A DNA stretch of 64,000 nt from Liolophura sinensis (taxonomy: Eukaryota; Mollusca; Polyplacophora; Chitonida; Chitonidae), in contig NC_088302.1 of NCBI RefSeq assembly GCF_032854445.1, forward strand, positions 23,015,788 through 23,079,787, written 5' to 3'. Positions 36,301 through 48,604 of this stretch are shown here, in pieces (position 1 is the first letter of the stretch; the number at the start of each line of letters is the position of its first letter). A program made the translations under genes and the position numbers. The notes beneath the pieces are model-generated. The model was not told the DNA's origin. It searched no databases and saw only the letters and a program-made list of their open reading frames with translations.

Positions 36301-39300
36301 AGTTTGAAAATTGCAGCTCTGAAATGATATCCTAAGGTATTACTTTTTCATTTGTTCTCATTACACTCATGGTGATATTTGGAATTCTGTTAGTAAGTTA
36401 CTAGCTCAAAATATTGGCCCTTTTCTTCACACCAAGTTATCCCTCCTCCTAGATAATTTCATCTATAAGTCATTTTTAATGTAATTGATTTCCCGTACTT
36501 GTTCCCTCTCCAGAATTTAATTAAAAATGTCTGAGAGCTATGTATACATTATAAAGTGAAACTGCATTGGAATGGAGGCTAGCATTTCTTGTATGCATTA
36601 CTCACATATATCTATGTAACAGCTCTGGCTATAGATGACAGTCCGGGTGAAATGACACCGTGGTACTGGGGCCGGTAGATGAAAACTGACGCGTGAGACT
36701 GTAGCAATGCCACCCAACTTCCTCATTCAATTGACACGTTATAAGATTTATCCAATCACACTGGCTTTTATTGATTACAGATTGATGGAGGAAGGTCGTC
36801 TGTCAGTGTGACTGCATATAGGGTGGCTAACTAGCCGTAGACACTTGGCAAATTGCCTCGCTCTGCACGGCCCGCTGTTACGGAACTAAGGTCCTTAAGC
36901 TGAAAATCAACACTGCACTGTAACGCTCGTTCTCTGCCCATCAGTCTGTGGGCGAACTGATGCATGGCCTCTGTCTGATATATAGACCAGGTTTTTTTCA
37001 CAGCTGCTTTTCTGTAGTGTGGATGGAGGAGTGGGAAATTTAAAGATAACGAAAAGCACAGAAAAACTGTTATCTGTAATTTTTTTGATGACAAGCGTCG
37101 TCAGTGGTATGCTGATCCAAATTAAACTGTGGAGCGTATATAGAACATTGTGTCTGTAAATATCAGTGGGGCTGCTTTTTGTGGGTTTAAATTACCATGG
37201 CCACTGTAGGGTGAAGTATCCTTGTAGAGATTATATGCGCACCATATTGTTGGAAGACATCTGGTCATACAATGACCAGTGACACCTAGGCCTTTTTCTG
37301 CCTTAGGCCAGGATTGAGCCTGTGCCCTTGTAATCATAAAAAAAGCATCTTAAACACATCCCCCCATAAACAGTAACCAGTCCTGTTATCAGTCATGATT
37401 TTTAAATGATTTTTCCTGTAATAACTGTGAATTTGTTGATAAAATCACAGACATAAATGTCTCCCTGGTGTGTCTAACATGAGATTGCAATAATAGGAGA
37501 ACTGTATTAATGATAGCATTTGTGATTGAAAGAACATCAAGGTTCCATTTTGTCAGAATTGGTTTTTCTAAATGAGAAAATTCCTGAGCTATACTTTTAT
37601 GTGTTTAAAGTTATTTATGAAGAAAGTTATGAAAAACATATTTACATACATCATCGTCTCTGCTCTGTTCCTGTTACGTAGAACTCAAAAAGTAAAGAGG
37701 AGCCTAATTTCTTTTTAACAGAAACTCTATCAGAGAAAAAACTTAAATATTAAGGTCTGAGACTTATGTTTGTTTACAGTGATTGCTCAAGTTTTCCTTC
37801 AAGTTTTGTACTTGCCTTGTATGTGTGCTTTGATGGCTGAAAACATTGATACAAATGAAGACAGTTTTTTAGTGCTCAAGCTTACCTGTTGGTGCTAGCC
37901 TTTAAGGCACGTGTCTTTAAAATCCTCCTTTACTTGGCACGCAGTAGTTTCTGTATGATGATGTGAAGACACCTGCTCTTGTCCAAGCAACCAGGTGGAC
38001 CCTTAGCTTACATGTAGAAGCCCTCTAACTATGATAAGCTTCAGTTAATTACCCTACCGAACAACAAGTGATGTCATGCAATTCTGAGTAAGTCGGCAAA
38101 ATTGATCTCCACTGGGCAAAAACGTTTGCAATGTGGGAGAAAAAAAAGCCTTCACTACAGGTCTGTTTGACTTCAACACTCTTGATGTTCACCCTCGTGG
38201 CACACTGGGTAAACTATAAAGCTCTCACTTCTTCTCGGCAAGGTGGCCTAGACAGGTACTGAAGAAGGTGAAAGGGGGATTTTAGAGGGCAGAGTTGAGG
38301 GAGACCATTCAGGTAGGGGTGTTCATTGAATGCTTCACTGCACCCACAAGTGATCGTGGCTTTCGGGGAAGAAAAGGGGGCAATTCTACAGGATCAACAA
38401 AAGACATTACCCACAGACAGTGTCTTGTGGCGGCTTGATCACATGATTGTTCACGACTGGAACATGGACAAAAGGTGGTCAGACACTATCGGTCATTCCA
38501 GCGTCTGTTTATGGTTTTTTCATGTCCAGCTGAAATGCCCAGAAGCCCAGGTAATAAGTGGCGCTGGTCTATCGAAGCGGCTGATTTGCGGCTGTGATTG
38601 TCTAATCACCAAGAATAGGATTGTGAGATTACTGTCTGTCTGTGTGACTGCCAGGATGAGCGTGCTAACTAAGAATGGATTTACCTGCATTTCACCTGCA
38701 GGCATCCAATTAACCGAGCACCCCCTCCCCCCCTCCTTTTTCCCTCAGCCTAAACACCTTTCCGTGGTGCATTTCACAGCTTGGTGGCTGCATCAACAGT
38801 AGCTCCTGTAGTTTCAATTGTCACTAACATGATAAACGATACAAATGGACACCGAATGAAATGAGGGTTCTCAGCAAAGTTAGTTTTACCTGTTGTTACC
38901 AGGATAATGAGGAGATTACATACAAAGGTACCAGCACAGGTAGATAATTACAGACCAGTGTCTTATAGAACAGTAGTAGGTAGATAGGATGATTACAGCC
39001 GGAAAGTACACTGAAGTTCAGTGCTCAATATTCAGTGCTACAGGCTGCATGGCAATAATAACCATGTTGGATGTCGTTTCAGATTTCAAGTCATCTTGGA
39101 CACCATGATTACCATCCTTTATTTCTTGGGTTTAAGTCAGTAGAACCTTCCTGAGATGCATATTCAGCCAATGATATCCTCGAGTCTTGTTATCTGTCCG
39201 GTATATACTGTTCATCTTTCTCTTATTGCTAAATCACAATTTCCATGCTGTTTGAATTCATTTGGTGTATAATATGGTACTGGAGTAATTATCAGTCTAC

Positions 39301-39583
39301 AGTCTGTTACCTGGGATTGGAGTTAGGCACAAGTCACAGCATCTAAGGGGTGAATTTATTTGATGTCATGTTTTCAAGGAAATTAAAATGTACATGGAGT
39401 GGATCGTTCAAGTACAAAGTTCCATCTAATCACTTTAGGAGACAGAACAAGAACCATCCTTAGCTTTTATCTTGAACTCTTTGATCATGTTGATGTGTTG
39501 TCTGGACTGGGAAGGCAGTATCTATTATTGTTAAGACATTGGCAGTATTTCATCCAGTTACAATGGGGCAGTGTGTAAGACAT

Positions 39584-39832
39584 CAGGGAGAAAGTTTTAC
39601 ACATTTTGTGATGGCATGGAAGCAATCAGGGAGAAAGTTTGCACATTTTGTGATGGCATGGAAGCAATCAGGGAGAAAGTTTGCACATTTTGTAATGGCA
39701 TGGAAGCAATCAGGGAGAAAGTTTGCACATTTTGTAATGGCATGGAAGCAATCGGAGAAAGTTTGCACATTTTGTGATGGCATGGAAGCAATCAGGGAGA
39801 AAGTTTGCACATTTTGTGATGGCATGGAAGCA
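39584..39832 (+). repeat. Small 42-bp minisatellite, about 6 units
   Basis: Six tandem units of AGGGAGAAAGTTTGCACATT + TTGTGATGGCATGGAAGCAATC (42 bp). The unit break near 39752 is 40 bp (CAATCGGAGAAAG instead of CAATCAGGGAGAAAG). The first unit has TTTTACACA for TTTGCACA, and two units have GTAATGG for GTGATGG. Unrelated in sequence to the large 42-bp array, but it shares its period. Confidence 0.93.
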
Positions 39833-40951
39833 TAATCATCGTCAGTGGTGTTAATGTATGATAATAAATGCTTTTATATGAAATTCAATCTTAATGAGGA
39901 AACATGAAGCCTACATTGGTTTATCTGAAGGAAAAAGAACAAATTAATGTTGGTGTTTGTGTTTATTATATGGATCAAGATAATATGAAACGTTTCACTC
40001 AAGTATCTTTCAAATTGCATTGGATTTGTATAGACAGTAAGACTTAAATATTGTGGATTTCTTTTGTGTTTTACCCAAATATGTTGATTATTTATGGGAT
40101 TCTTTCTCCAGCATTTTGAACATAGTATTCTTTGTCAGGTGTTTTGAGGAGAGCATCTCAGAAATGGTGAATATCTATCCTCAATTTTAGAGGTCATGAA
40201 AAACAAAGAGTCTGAGATGCTGTTTTATGACATGCTGTTGCACTAATAAAGCCATAAAAACACATACACCAAGCCACGTATTTTAAATTTTGCATGAACC
40301 TAATTTGCATGTCGTCATTGTGTTGTAAAGTTTGTTGAGTGACCTAATTAAGCTTTATAATTGGATGAGGTGCTTTCATTGAGTGTCAAAAAACAAATGA
40401 GTCTTGAGCAGATGAAATTTATCAGATAGTTAAGAAGTAGAATTTGATTGGCTTACCTGAATTGTCAAGCAGCATTGTTTACTTTTCATACTTAATTTTG
40501 ACTATTTGATTCCCGTGCAATTTGGGGTCAATAATCTCTTTTCTCATGTGATAAAAGATTTTACAGGATTCCAAAGCAAGCTATATATATGTATATATAT
40601 ATATATTTGTGTGCCATTGTGGCGTATCAAATCATCCTGACACTTTTAACTGCTGTTAAGAGGATTATCGTGTTTATAACTACAATAATTAGTTCTGCTG
40701 ACTGCCCAAAAATGGATTTTCGTGTCACATGATAATTAATCAAAACGACATACTTTTTTTTAATGGCAGAAAGATTATAGAATTAAGGTAGTTAGCTGTT
40801 CGTTTATCCCTTGATTGGATCATGTGTATTTGTGTTTAATGAGGCTGTCAGAGAGTAATGCGGAGCCCAGGATGAAATAACCTTGTGTTGACATTATACA
40901 TGAACTTCATCCGTTCAAGCAGAAGTTCTAAAGGTATATAGATCTATATGC

Positions 40952-43900
40952 ATCTTAATATGGAAGTTGTGTTTGCTGCATTTATACTATTATGTATACA
41001 GTGTATGTATAGAAGATTTTATGTTGAATATATTTATTTGATTTTTGTGGAAGAAAATAATAAAGAGACAGCAGGAAAAGCAAATGAAAAAGTTCCCTCT
41101 GACAGCGTTATAATGATTTCAAAAGTTTACATATGCATGAATAGGCTCTTCGTATTTGGAAATAAGATATTTTAAGGAAGTAAAATAATAAAACTGATTG
41201 ATGTATCAAGGTAAATTTTCATTTCATTTCCTCTTTCATTGGAAAAGTCGTTTTGAAGGATGCATCATGTCATCCTGTATAGAACACTGATGTCTTATGT
41301 AATTCTCACATCACTAAGAAAGATGACATAGGTGTTTATGAATGCAGACAATCAATCCACATGTTTGCCATGTTCATGTTTATCTTGCTTGGAAACTGTT
41401 TTCTGTAAACACACCCCTCCCCAACTCTGTTAACCCTTATTCCCCTCTCCCCATCGTCTCCCCAGTTACAGATTCCCCATGCATACCCTAACCCCCTATC
41501 ATTAGTTGCCACTTGAATAATAGCAGGTCCCAGGCAGGCAAGTGTCCTCTTCTCTGTCGGCCCTATTGTGTGCCTTGATCCCTGTTGTAGGATTCTGGAC
41601 AGAGAAGGGATAAAGGTACTCTTACAGTGTTACCAGAAGGGCAAGACAGGTAGTAAAAAGGCTCTGTCATTTGCACAGGTCCCATTGTTGTCCATTTCTT
41701 CCTTTGTCCCCATGGGTCAGGCCCATAGTTAAGGCTCAAGATGAGCAGGTGGTCGTACGCCCTGATCGTGCCTGCACGGTGTGGGCATGAGGACTGGTCA
41801 TTGTTAGCGGGAAGACTGCGTGTGCTTGCCCAAAATAGGGGACAGGGTCCTAAGAAGGTCCCGTAATCCCTTTTCCCACAGCTACTGTATAATTAGTAAG
41901 GTTGATGCGACCTGCTTAGAACTTAGTTGTCTGTCACAGAGTACCTGGAACTACTTTTAGATGTGAAACTGCTGGTAGCAGTGTTTGTTTTTATGTTTTT
42001 TTTTTTTTTTTTTGGCTGATGTGGATCTTCATAGTGAGCGCTTATGAATATTCATTATTTGCAGTTAAAATTTAGTTAGGGTATCTATTTTTTAAGACAT
42101 GCCATTCCTTTAAATCACAGTTGACCCAAGATGGTTTTCTGTTCATATGATTGAATTGAAATCTTATAAACAATATAATTAAACTTACATTGACATGCAA
42201 ATTCAAGGAATACTATACAGATAATTAGTTTCAATAAAATTATAACACATCAGTGAATTTTAGATTAACTTCAGTTTTAAAAGTTATTAAGTTGAAAAGT
42301 TGACCACAGGTTCTAACTGAACCATGCTGGCAGCCGGTGTTTCATTTGGCTCTGTTTAATAAAGTGTGAATTTTACAGAACCATGTTTTCAGGGATGTGA
42401 ATTTTAATGCATAGTAAAATCTAAAGGCTTCTTCAAGCAGAGTAAAGGTATTGTAGTTTGATTTTAGCAGTTAGGCTGAAGTTCATAAGATAATTTATTC
42501 GTGCATGAAATCCTCAAAGTGTACTAAATTTAATTGACACCCAATTTTAACTTCATTGAAAAAGAAGCTATTGGTGATATCTTTTCAATGAAGTAATAAT
42601 TTGAGCCTTTTGTAGGGTGTTGAACATTAGATTTTTGATTACATAATAAACATGGCGTGTAGGAGGTGCCTTTTTCAGAATTTTTCTAAGGTTAATATAT
42701 ACAAGTACACTATGACACAGCCTTGGGGGAACCTTCTCATGTATGACCAAAGAGGAAGCCAGCATGAGCTGGACTTGAACTCATAGCAACCGCATTGGTG
42801 AGAGGTTCCTGGGTCATTGTGCTGCACTAGCACACTATAAACCATTTGGTACTGGAGGCTTCACACAAGTTATTTGTGTGTTTTTAAATTTTTACGTTTC
42901 TAAGTATTTTTCAAAGGTTCTTACCTTGTCACCTTGAAAAAAATTTTTTTCAGGATTTGGATTGATGGTCGATTTGGCCAGGTTGTATTAATCCAGATTC
43001 TCCGGGTTGTTAAGTCCAGTGTCTGATCGGCTACAGGGTACAACCCACACAGGCCCACACCTCTCTACTGGCCAATTAAAACAAGCCAGAATAGGATATT
43101 GGCTTAAGTAGCTGGTAAAACTGTCTCGGGTCAGGCAGATGTTCTGGCCTAATCCATTTGTCGGCTGATTTGATGATCTCTTGTGAAGTGAAAACATACG
43201 TTATAATCTCTGATCTGATCATGCCCTGGAGAGGTAGCGGGGATGACCCAAGGGGGTGGCCTCTATACTGACCAACAACTGATAACACGACGTCCCAAGT
43301 CCGTCCTCACGCCTTCACTTGGTATTTCACTCCGGCTTTCCAATACAAAACTGCTGGGCTTTTAGCGGACGGATGTAGACTCAAATTTGGAATGTTTCAC
43401 CGGGACATCATGACACGAGCCAGTGGGATTATTTACTTGGTTTGGTGTTTATTTTCGGACTCCCTCTTCTCGCTTTGGCAAAGCAACCTCCTTTTAAACA
43501 GCTCGCTAAAATTTGAATCAATCCAACCAGATCCTTGTGAAAGCTATAACCATGCACTTGTTGGCAAGCTGCATGGCTGCAGTTATCAATATCAAAACAG
43601 AAATGTCAAAATTTGCTGAGAAGAAACTTTGTGATAGATGGCCATGCACTGTTCTCCTGCCATTGTAAAACCAACTATAGTCACAATCATCAGCATTTCT
43701 GATTGCCTCTCATGTGACAAAATCATGAAAAATGTGAATTTTAAAATAAAAGAGAACAAAAATTAAATATTAAATAGCAATTACACTACCATAATTGCTG
43801 TTGGTCAGTTGTAAAACAGTTGTTAAGGACTCAAAATTAGTGTTTTATGGAACGTTCCTGAATAGAAGGTAACGATTGATTTATAAAGGATTAGTGATTA

Positions 43901-44871
43901 GTTAATTAGCTCTGTGTGTAATTTACTGTTACATGTCATTGCTTTTATTGTATTATGCTTAACTGAGCGCAGCAAACAAGTCACTGTCATCTGTATAGGA
44001 ATGCTGCCAAAGAATAATGCCCTCGGGACATAGCGATAATCTGGCCTGTGGACTAATGGAAATCACCCGGTGATTTCAGAACAGTCATGTAGTGTGGTGG
44101 GGTTTTTCTTTTTAGGGGAGTTGTGCGGGGTTGGGTGGAGTACTTCATGGCCTGTCCTATGGGGATATAAGAGTACATAGTTTTGGAGCTTGGAATGACA
44201 TATTCATGTTTTAAAATCAATATTGCAATATAGTTATGCTATGCGCACCAATGACTATATATTACATGTTGTCTTCATTAAGTTTGATAGTTTAGTGTCT
44301 TATGGAAAAACAGAGAGAAAGACTTACAGAAAACAATAAAAAAAAAAAAAAGGAAAAAATAAAAATTAACGTAAAATTGTGCTTTTACAGCTGTATGTAT
44401 CTGAAGGGATGGTACAGCATATTTTTCATTTATATATGCCTGATATCAAAATATATAAATTTTTAGACATTAAGAAACAAGATTTAATCCTGAAAATGAG
44501 ATAATATCAAAAGTCAGAGGAAACACTGCATCGTGGTTTGAGACCGGGTACATTTCTTCACTGACAGTGCAGATCTGTTGCACTCAGTGGGAATAAGTTC
44601 AAATCCATGCAGGTCGTGCTGTGCGTACTACGTATCAAGAAGAATAATTTATGCATATTCGATAGCTGGATTTATCATCGTCATTCCTTAGCTGTAGGTA
44701 ATTATGGTCTGGTAGATATAATTATTCATCATATATATTTTTAATAAGAGAATAGTATTCTGCAGGTTCCTTATCAAACGACAGCAGCTGCTGCTCAGAG
44801 CACTGCTCCATTTGCAGCTCCATTGCAGCTGTTTATCACCCGACACATCAACTGAGTATCAGCTGCCAAAA
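40952..44871. other. Left part of the duplicated unit, no gene seen
   Basis: Unique apart from its duplicate at 48835-52755. A 75-codon ATG frame at 40948-41175 is AT-rich and hydrophobic at its start and is not convincing. Just before the array (44780-44871), CAGCTGCTGCTC and GCAGCTCCATTGCAGCTG are diverged array-like text. Confidence 0.55.
42744..42862 (-). mobile_element. SINE family A, 5' (tRNA) fragment in duplication copy 1
   Basis: Complement of the tRNA-like head: GAGGAAGCCAGCATGAGCTG, the B-box complement GGACTTGAACTC, and CTGGGTCATTGTGCTGCACT. The tail is missing. An identical copy sits at 50627-50745 because the whole block is duplicated, so it is one insertion that predates the duplication. 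Confidence 0.72.
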
Positions 44872-47800
44872 CGCTGTATGGACAGTAGAACTACTGCTTA
44901 TCAGCTGCTGAAACACTGTATGGACAATGGAACTACTGCTTATCAGCTGCTAAAACCCTGTATGGACAGTAGTACTACTGCTTATCAGCTGCTAAAACCC
45001 TGTATGGACAGTAGTACTACTGCTTATCAGCTGCTAAAACACTGTATGGACAGTAGTACTACTGCTTATCAGCTGCTAAAACACTGTATGGACAGTGGAA
45101 CTACTGCTTATCAGCTGCTAAAACGCTGTATGCACAGTAGTACTACTGCTTATCAGCTGCTAAAACCCTGTATGGACAGTAGAACTATTGCTTATCAGCT
45201 GCTAAAACCCTGTGTGGACAGTGGAACTACTGCTTATCAGCTGCTAAAACGCTGTATGGACAGTAGTACTACTGCTTACCAGCTGCTAAAACCCTGTATG
45301 GACAGTAGTACTACTGCTTATCAGCTGCTAAAACACTGTATGGACAGTGGAACTACTGCTTATCAGCTGCTAAAACGCTGTATGGACAGTAGTACTACTG
45401 CTTATCAGCTGCTAAAACGCTGCATGGACTGTGGAACTACTTCTTATCAGCTGCTAAAACGCTGTATGGACAGTAGTACTACTGCTTATCAGCTGCTAAA
45501 ACCCTGTATGGACAGTAGTACTACTGCTTATCAGCTGCTAAAACCCTGTATGGAAAGTAGAGCTGTTGCTTATCAGCTGCTAAAACGCTGTATGGACAGT
45601 AGTACTACTGCTTATCAGCTGCTAAAACACTGTATGGACAGTGGAACTACTGCTTATCAGCTGCTAAAACCCTGTATGGACAGTGGAACTACTGCTTATC
45701 AGCTGCTAAAACACTGTATGGACAGTAGTACTACTGCTTATCAGCTGCTAAAACCCTGTATGGACAGTAGTACTACTGCTTATCAGCTGCTAAAACCCTG
45801 TATGGACAGTAGTACTACTGCTTATCAGCTGCTAAAACGCTGTATGGACAGTAGTACTACTGCTTATCAGCTGCTAAAACACTGTATGGACAGTGGAACT
45901 ACTGCTTATCAGCTGCTAAAACGCTGTATGGACAGTAGTACTACTGCTTATCAGCTGCTTAAACCCTGTATGGACAGTAGTACTACTGCTTATCAGCTGC
46001 TAAAACGCTGTATGGACAGTAGTACTACTGCTTATCAGCTGCTAAAACGCTGTATGGACAGTAGTACTACTGCTTATCAGCTGCTAAAACACTGTATGGA
46101 CAGTGGAACTACTGCTTATCAGCTGCTAAAACACTGTATGGACAGTAGAACTATTGCTTATCAGCTGCTAAAACCCTGTATGGACAGTACAACTACTGCT
46201 TATCAGCTGCTAAAACACTGTGTGGACAGTGGAACTACGGCTTATCAGCTTCTAAAACACTATGGACAGTAGAACTACTGCTTATCAGCTGCTAAAACGC
46301 TGTATGGACAGTAGAACTACTGCTTATCAGCTGCTAAAACGCTGTATGGACAGTGGAACTACTGCTTATCAGCTACTCAAATGCTGTATGGACAGTGGAA
46401 CTACTGCTTATCAGCTGCTCAAACGCTGTATGGACTGTGGAACTATTGCTTATCAGCTGCTAAAACCCTGTATGGACAGTAGTACTACTGCTTATCAGCT
46501 GCTAAAACACTGTATGGACAGTGGATCTACTGCTTATCAGCTGCTTAAACACTGTATGGACAGTGGAACTACTGCTTATCAGCTGCTAAAACCCTGTATG
46601 GACAGTAGAACTGTTGCTTATGAGCTGCTAAAACGCTGTATGGACAGTGGAACTACTGCTTATCAGCTGCCAAAACGCTGTATGGACAGTGGAACTACTG
46701 CTTATCAGCTGCTAAAACGCTGCATGGACTGTGGAACTACTGCTTATCAGCTGCTAAAACGCTGTATGGACAGTGGAACTACTGCTTATCAGCTGCTAAA
46801 ACACTGTATGGACAGTAGTACTACTGCTTATCAGCTGCTAAAACCCTGTATGGACAGTAGAACTACTGCTTATCAGCTGCTAAAACACTGTATGGACAGT
46901 GGAACTACTGCTTATCAGCTGCTAAAACACTGTATGGACAGTAGTACTACTGCTTATCAGCTGCTAAAACACTGTATGGACAGTAGTACTACTGCTTATC
47001 AGGTGCTCAAACCCTGTATGGACAGTAGTACTACTGCTTATCAGCTGCTCAAACACTGTATGGACAGTGGAACTACTGCTTATCAGCTGCTAAAACCCTG
47101 TATGGACAGTGGAACTACTGCTTATCAGCTGCTAAAACGCTGTATGGACTGTGGAACTACTGCTTATCAGCTGCTAAAACCCTGTATGGACAGTAGTACT
47201 ACTGCTTATCAGCTGCTAAAACACTGTATGGACAGTGGATCTACTGCTTATCAGCTGCTTAAACACTGTATGGACAGTGGAACTACTGCTTATCAGCTGC
47301 TAAAACACTGTATGGACAGTAGAACTGTTGCTTATGAGCTGCTAAAATGCTGTATGGACAGTGGAACTACTGCTTATCAGCTGCCAAAACGCTGTATGGA
47401 CAGTGGAACTACTGCTTATCAGCTGCTAAAACGCTGCATGGACTGTGGAACTACTGCTTATCAGCTGCTAAAACACTGTATGGACAGTGGAACTACTGCT
47501 TATCAGCTGCTAAAACACTGTATGGACAGTAGAACTACTGCTTATCAGCTGCTAAAACGCTGTATGGACAGTAGTACTACTGCTTATCAGCTGCTAAAAC
47601 ACTGTATGGACAGTGGAACTACTGCTTATCAGCTGCTAAAACCCTGTATGGATAGTAGAACTACTGCTTATCAGCTGGTAAAACGCTTTATGGACAGTAG
47701 AACTACTGCTTATCAGCTGCTAAAACACTGTATGGACAGTGGAACTACTGCTTATCAGCTGCTAAAACACTGTATGGACAGTAGAACTATTGCTTATCAG

Positions 47801-48353
47801 CTGCTAAAACCCTGTATGGACAGTAGAACTACTGCTTATCAGCTGCTAAAACACTGTGTGGACAGTGGAACTACTGCTTATCAGCTTCTAAAACACTATG
47901 GACAGTAGAACTACTGCTTATCAGCTGCTAAAACGCTGTATGGACAGTAGAACTACTGCTTATCAGCTGCTAAAACACTGTATGGACAGTGGAACTACTG
48001 CTTATCAGCTGCTAAAACGCTGTATGGACAGTGGAACTACTGCTTATCAGCTACTCAAATGCTGTATGGACTGTGGAACTACTGCTTATCAGCTGCTAAA
48101 ACGCTGTATGGACAGTGGAACTACTGCTTATCAGCTACTCAAATGCTGTATGGACAGTGGAACTACTGCTTATCAGCTGCTCAAACGCTGTATGGACTGT
48201 GGAACTATTGCTTATCAGCTGCTAAAACACTGTATGGACAGTGGAACTATTGCTTATCAGCTGCTAAAACCCTGTATGGACAGTAGTACTACTGCTTATC
48301 AGCTGCTAAAACACTGTATGGACAGTGGAACTATTGCTTATCAGCTGCCTAAA
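44872..48353 (+). repeat. 42-bp minisatellite, 83 units (copy 1)
   Basis: Tandem 42-bp units built on CTGTATGGACAGTAGTACTA followed by CTGCTTATCAGCTGCTAAAAC. Counting by 14-codon blocks gives 33 + 1 + 38 + 1 + 10 units; the two singles (about 46253 and 47889) are 40-bp units lacking two bases (CACTATGG for CACTGTATGG). Variation sits mainly at the base before CTGTATGG (C, G or A, giving Pro/Arg/His codons in the open frame) and in the AGT/GGA/AGA triplet. Many units contain the perfect 14-bp palindrome CAGTAGTACTACTG and all carry CAGCTG or a close variant. The long forward frames (MDSSTTAYQLLKPC per unit) are judged passive, because 42 is a multiple of three and most changes are non-synonymous. 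Confidence 0.95.
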
Positions 48354-48415
48354 CATCACTACTTTGTCTTTATGTTTTCCAGTAAACATCACATATTACT
48401 TCTACATTAACAGCC

Positions 48416-48604
48416 ATGAAAATTATCTTCACCGGAGATGAAAACTTCCGAGACAGTGGTCAGGTATTTCCAGCTGACTTTGAAGAGATCCTTATAAAAT
48501 CTGATACACAAAAATGGAATGTGTTTTGTTGTCCGAATCAGCTGATGGTTCCTAATCCACACATACACAACGCTGCCAGAAATGTTGTATCAATTTGCAA
48601 TTGA
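48416..48604 (+). CDS. 62-codon ORF, unknown (duplication copy 1)
   Basis: Starts at an ATG in good context (CAGCCATGA), 63 bp past the end of the 42-bp array and just after an acceptor-like TTTATGTTTTCCAG (48369-48382). Reads MKIIFTGDENFRDSGQ then VFPADFEEILIKSDTQKWNV and so on, ending SICN. Composition looks protein-like and no family is recognised. After the stop, further protein-like stretches appear in other frames (for example DLRKLYYVNYEEGNQCTAKC near 48752-48811), so this may be part of a longer decayed coding sequence. Confidence 0.25.
   Translation: MKIIFTGDENFRDSGQVFPADFEEILIKSDTQKWNVFCCPNQLMVPNPHIHNAARNVVSICN

Larger units (their letters stand above)
24783..39583. other. Long intergenic stretch
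   Basis: About 15 kb with the two palindromic MITEs, the G-rich tract, a TA repeat, SINE family B and the CpG-rich patch. No supported gene. GC content and sequence complexity rise locally (28.6-29.2, 30.5-30.9 and 32.4-32.8 kb), which could mark conserved regulatory DNA. Confidence 0.5.

Noticed and set aside
38326-38802. 158-codon plus-strand ORF
   Set aside because: Starts at TTG, with no start context, splice partner or domain; likely chance.
40948-41175. 75-codon ATG ORF at the left edge of the duplication
   Set aside because: AT-rich composition, no domain, and the start lies outside the duplicated block, so copy 2 lacks the same ATG.
44872-48353. CRISPR-like array
   Set aside because: Units are contiguous with no unique spacers and the host is eukaryotic.
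44812-48410. Long ORFs of 486, 548 and 170 codons across the 42-bp array
   Set aside because: The period is a multiple of three, so openness is inherited by every unit. Changes are mainly non-synonymous and the frame breaks at the 40-bp units; annotated as a minisatellite.
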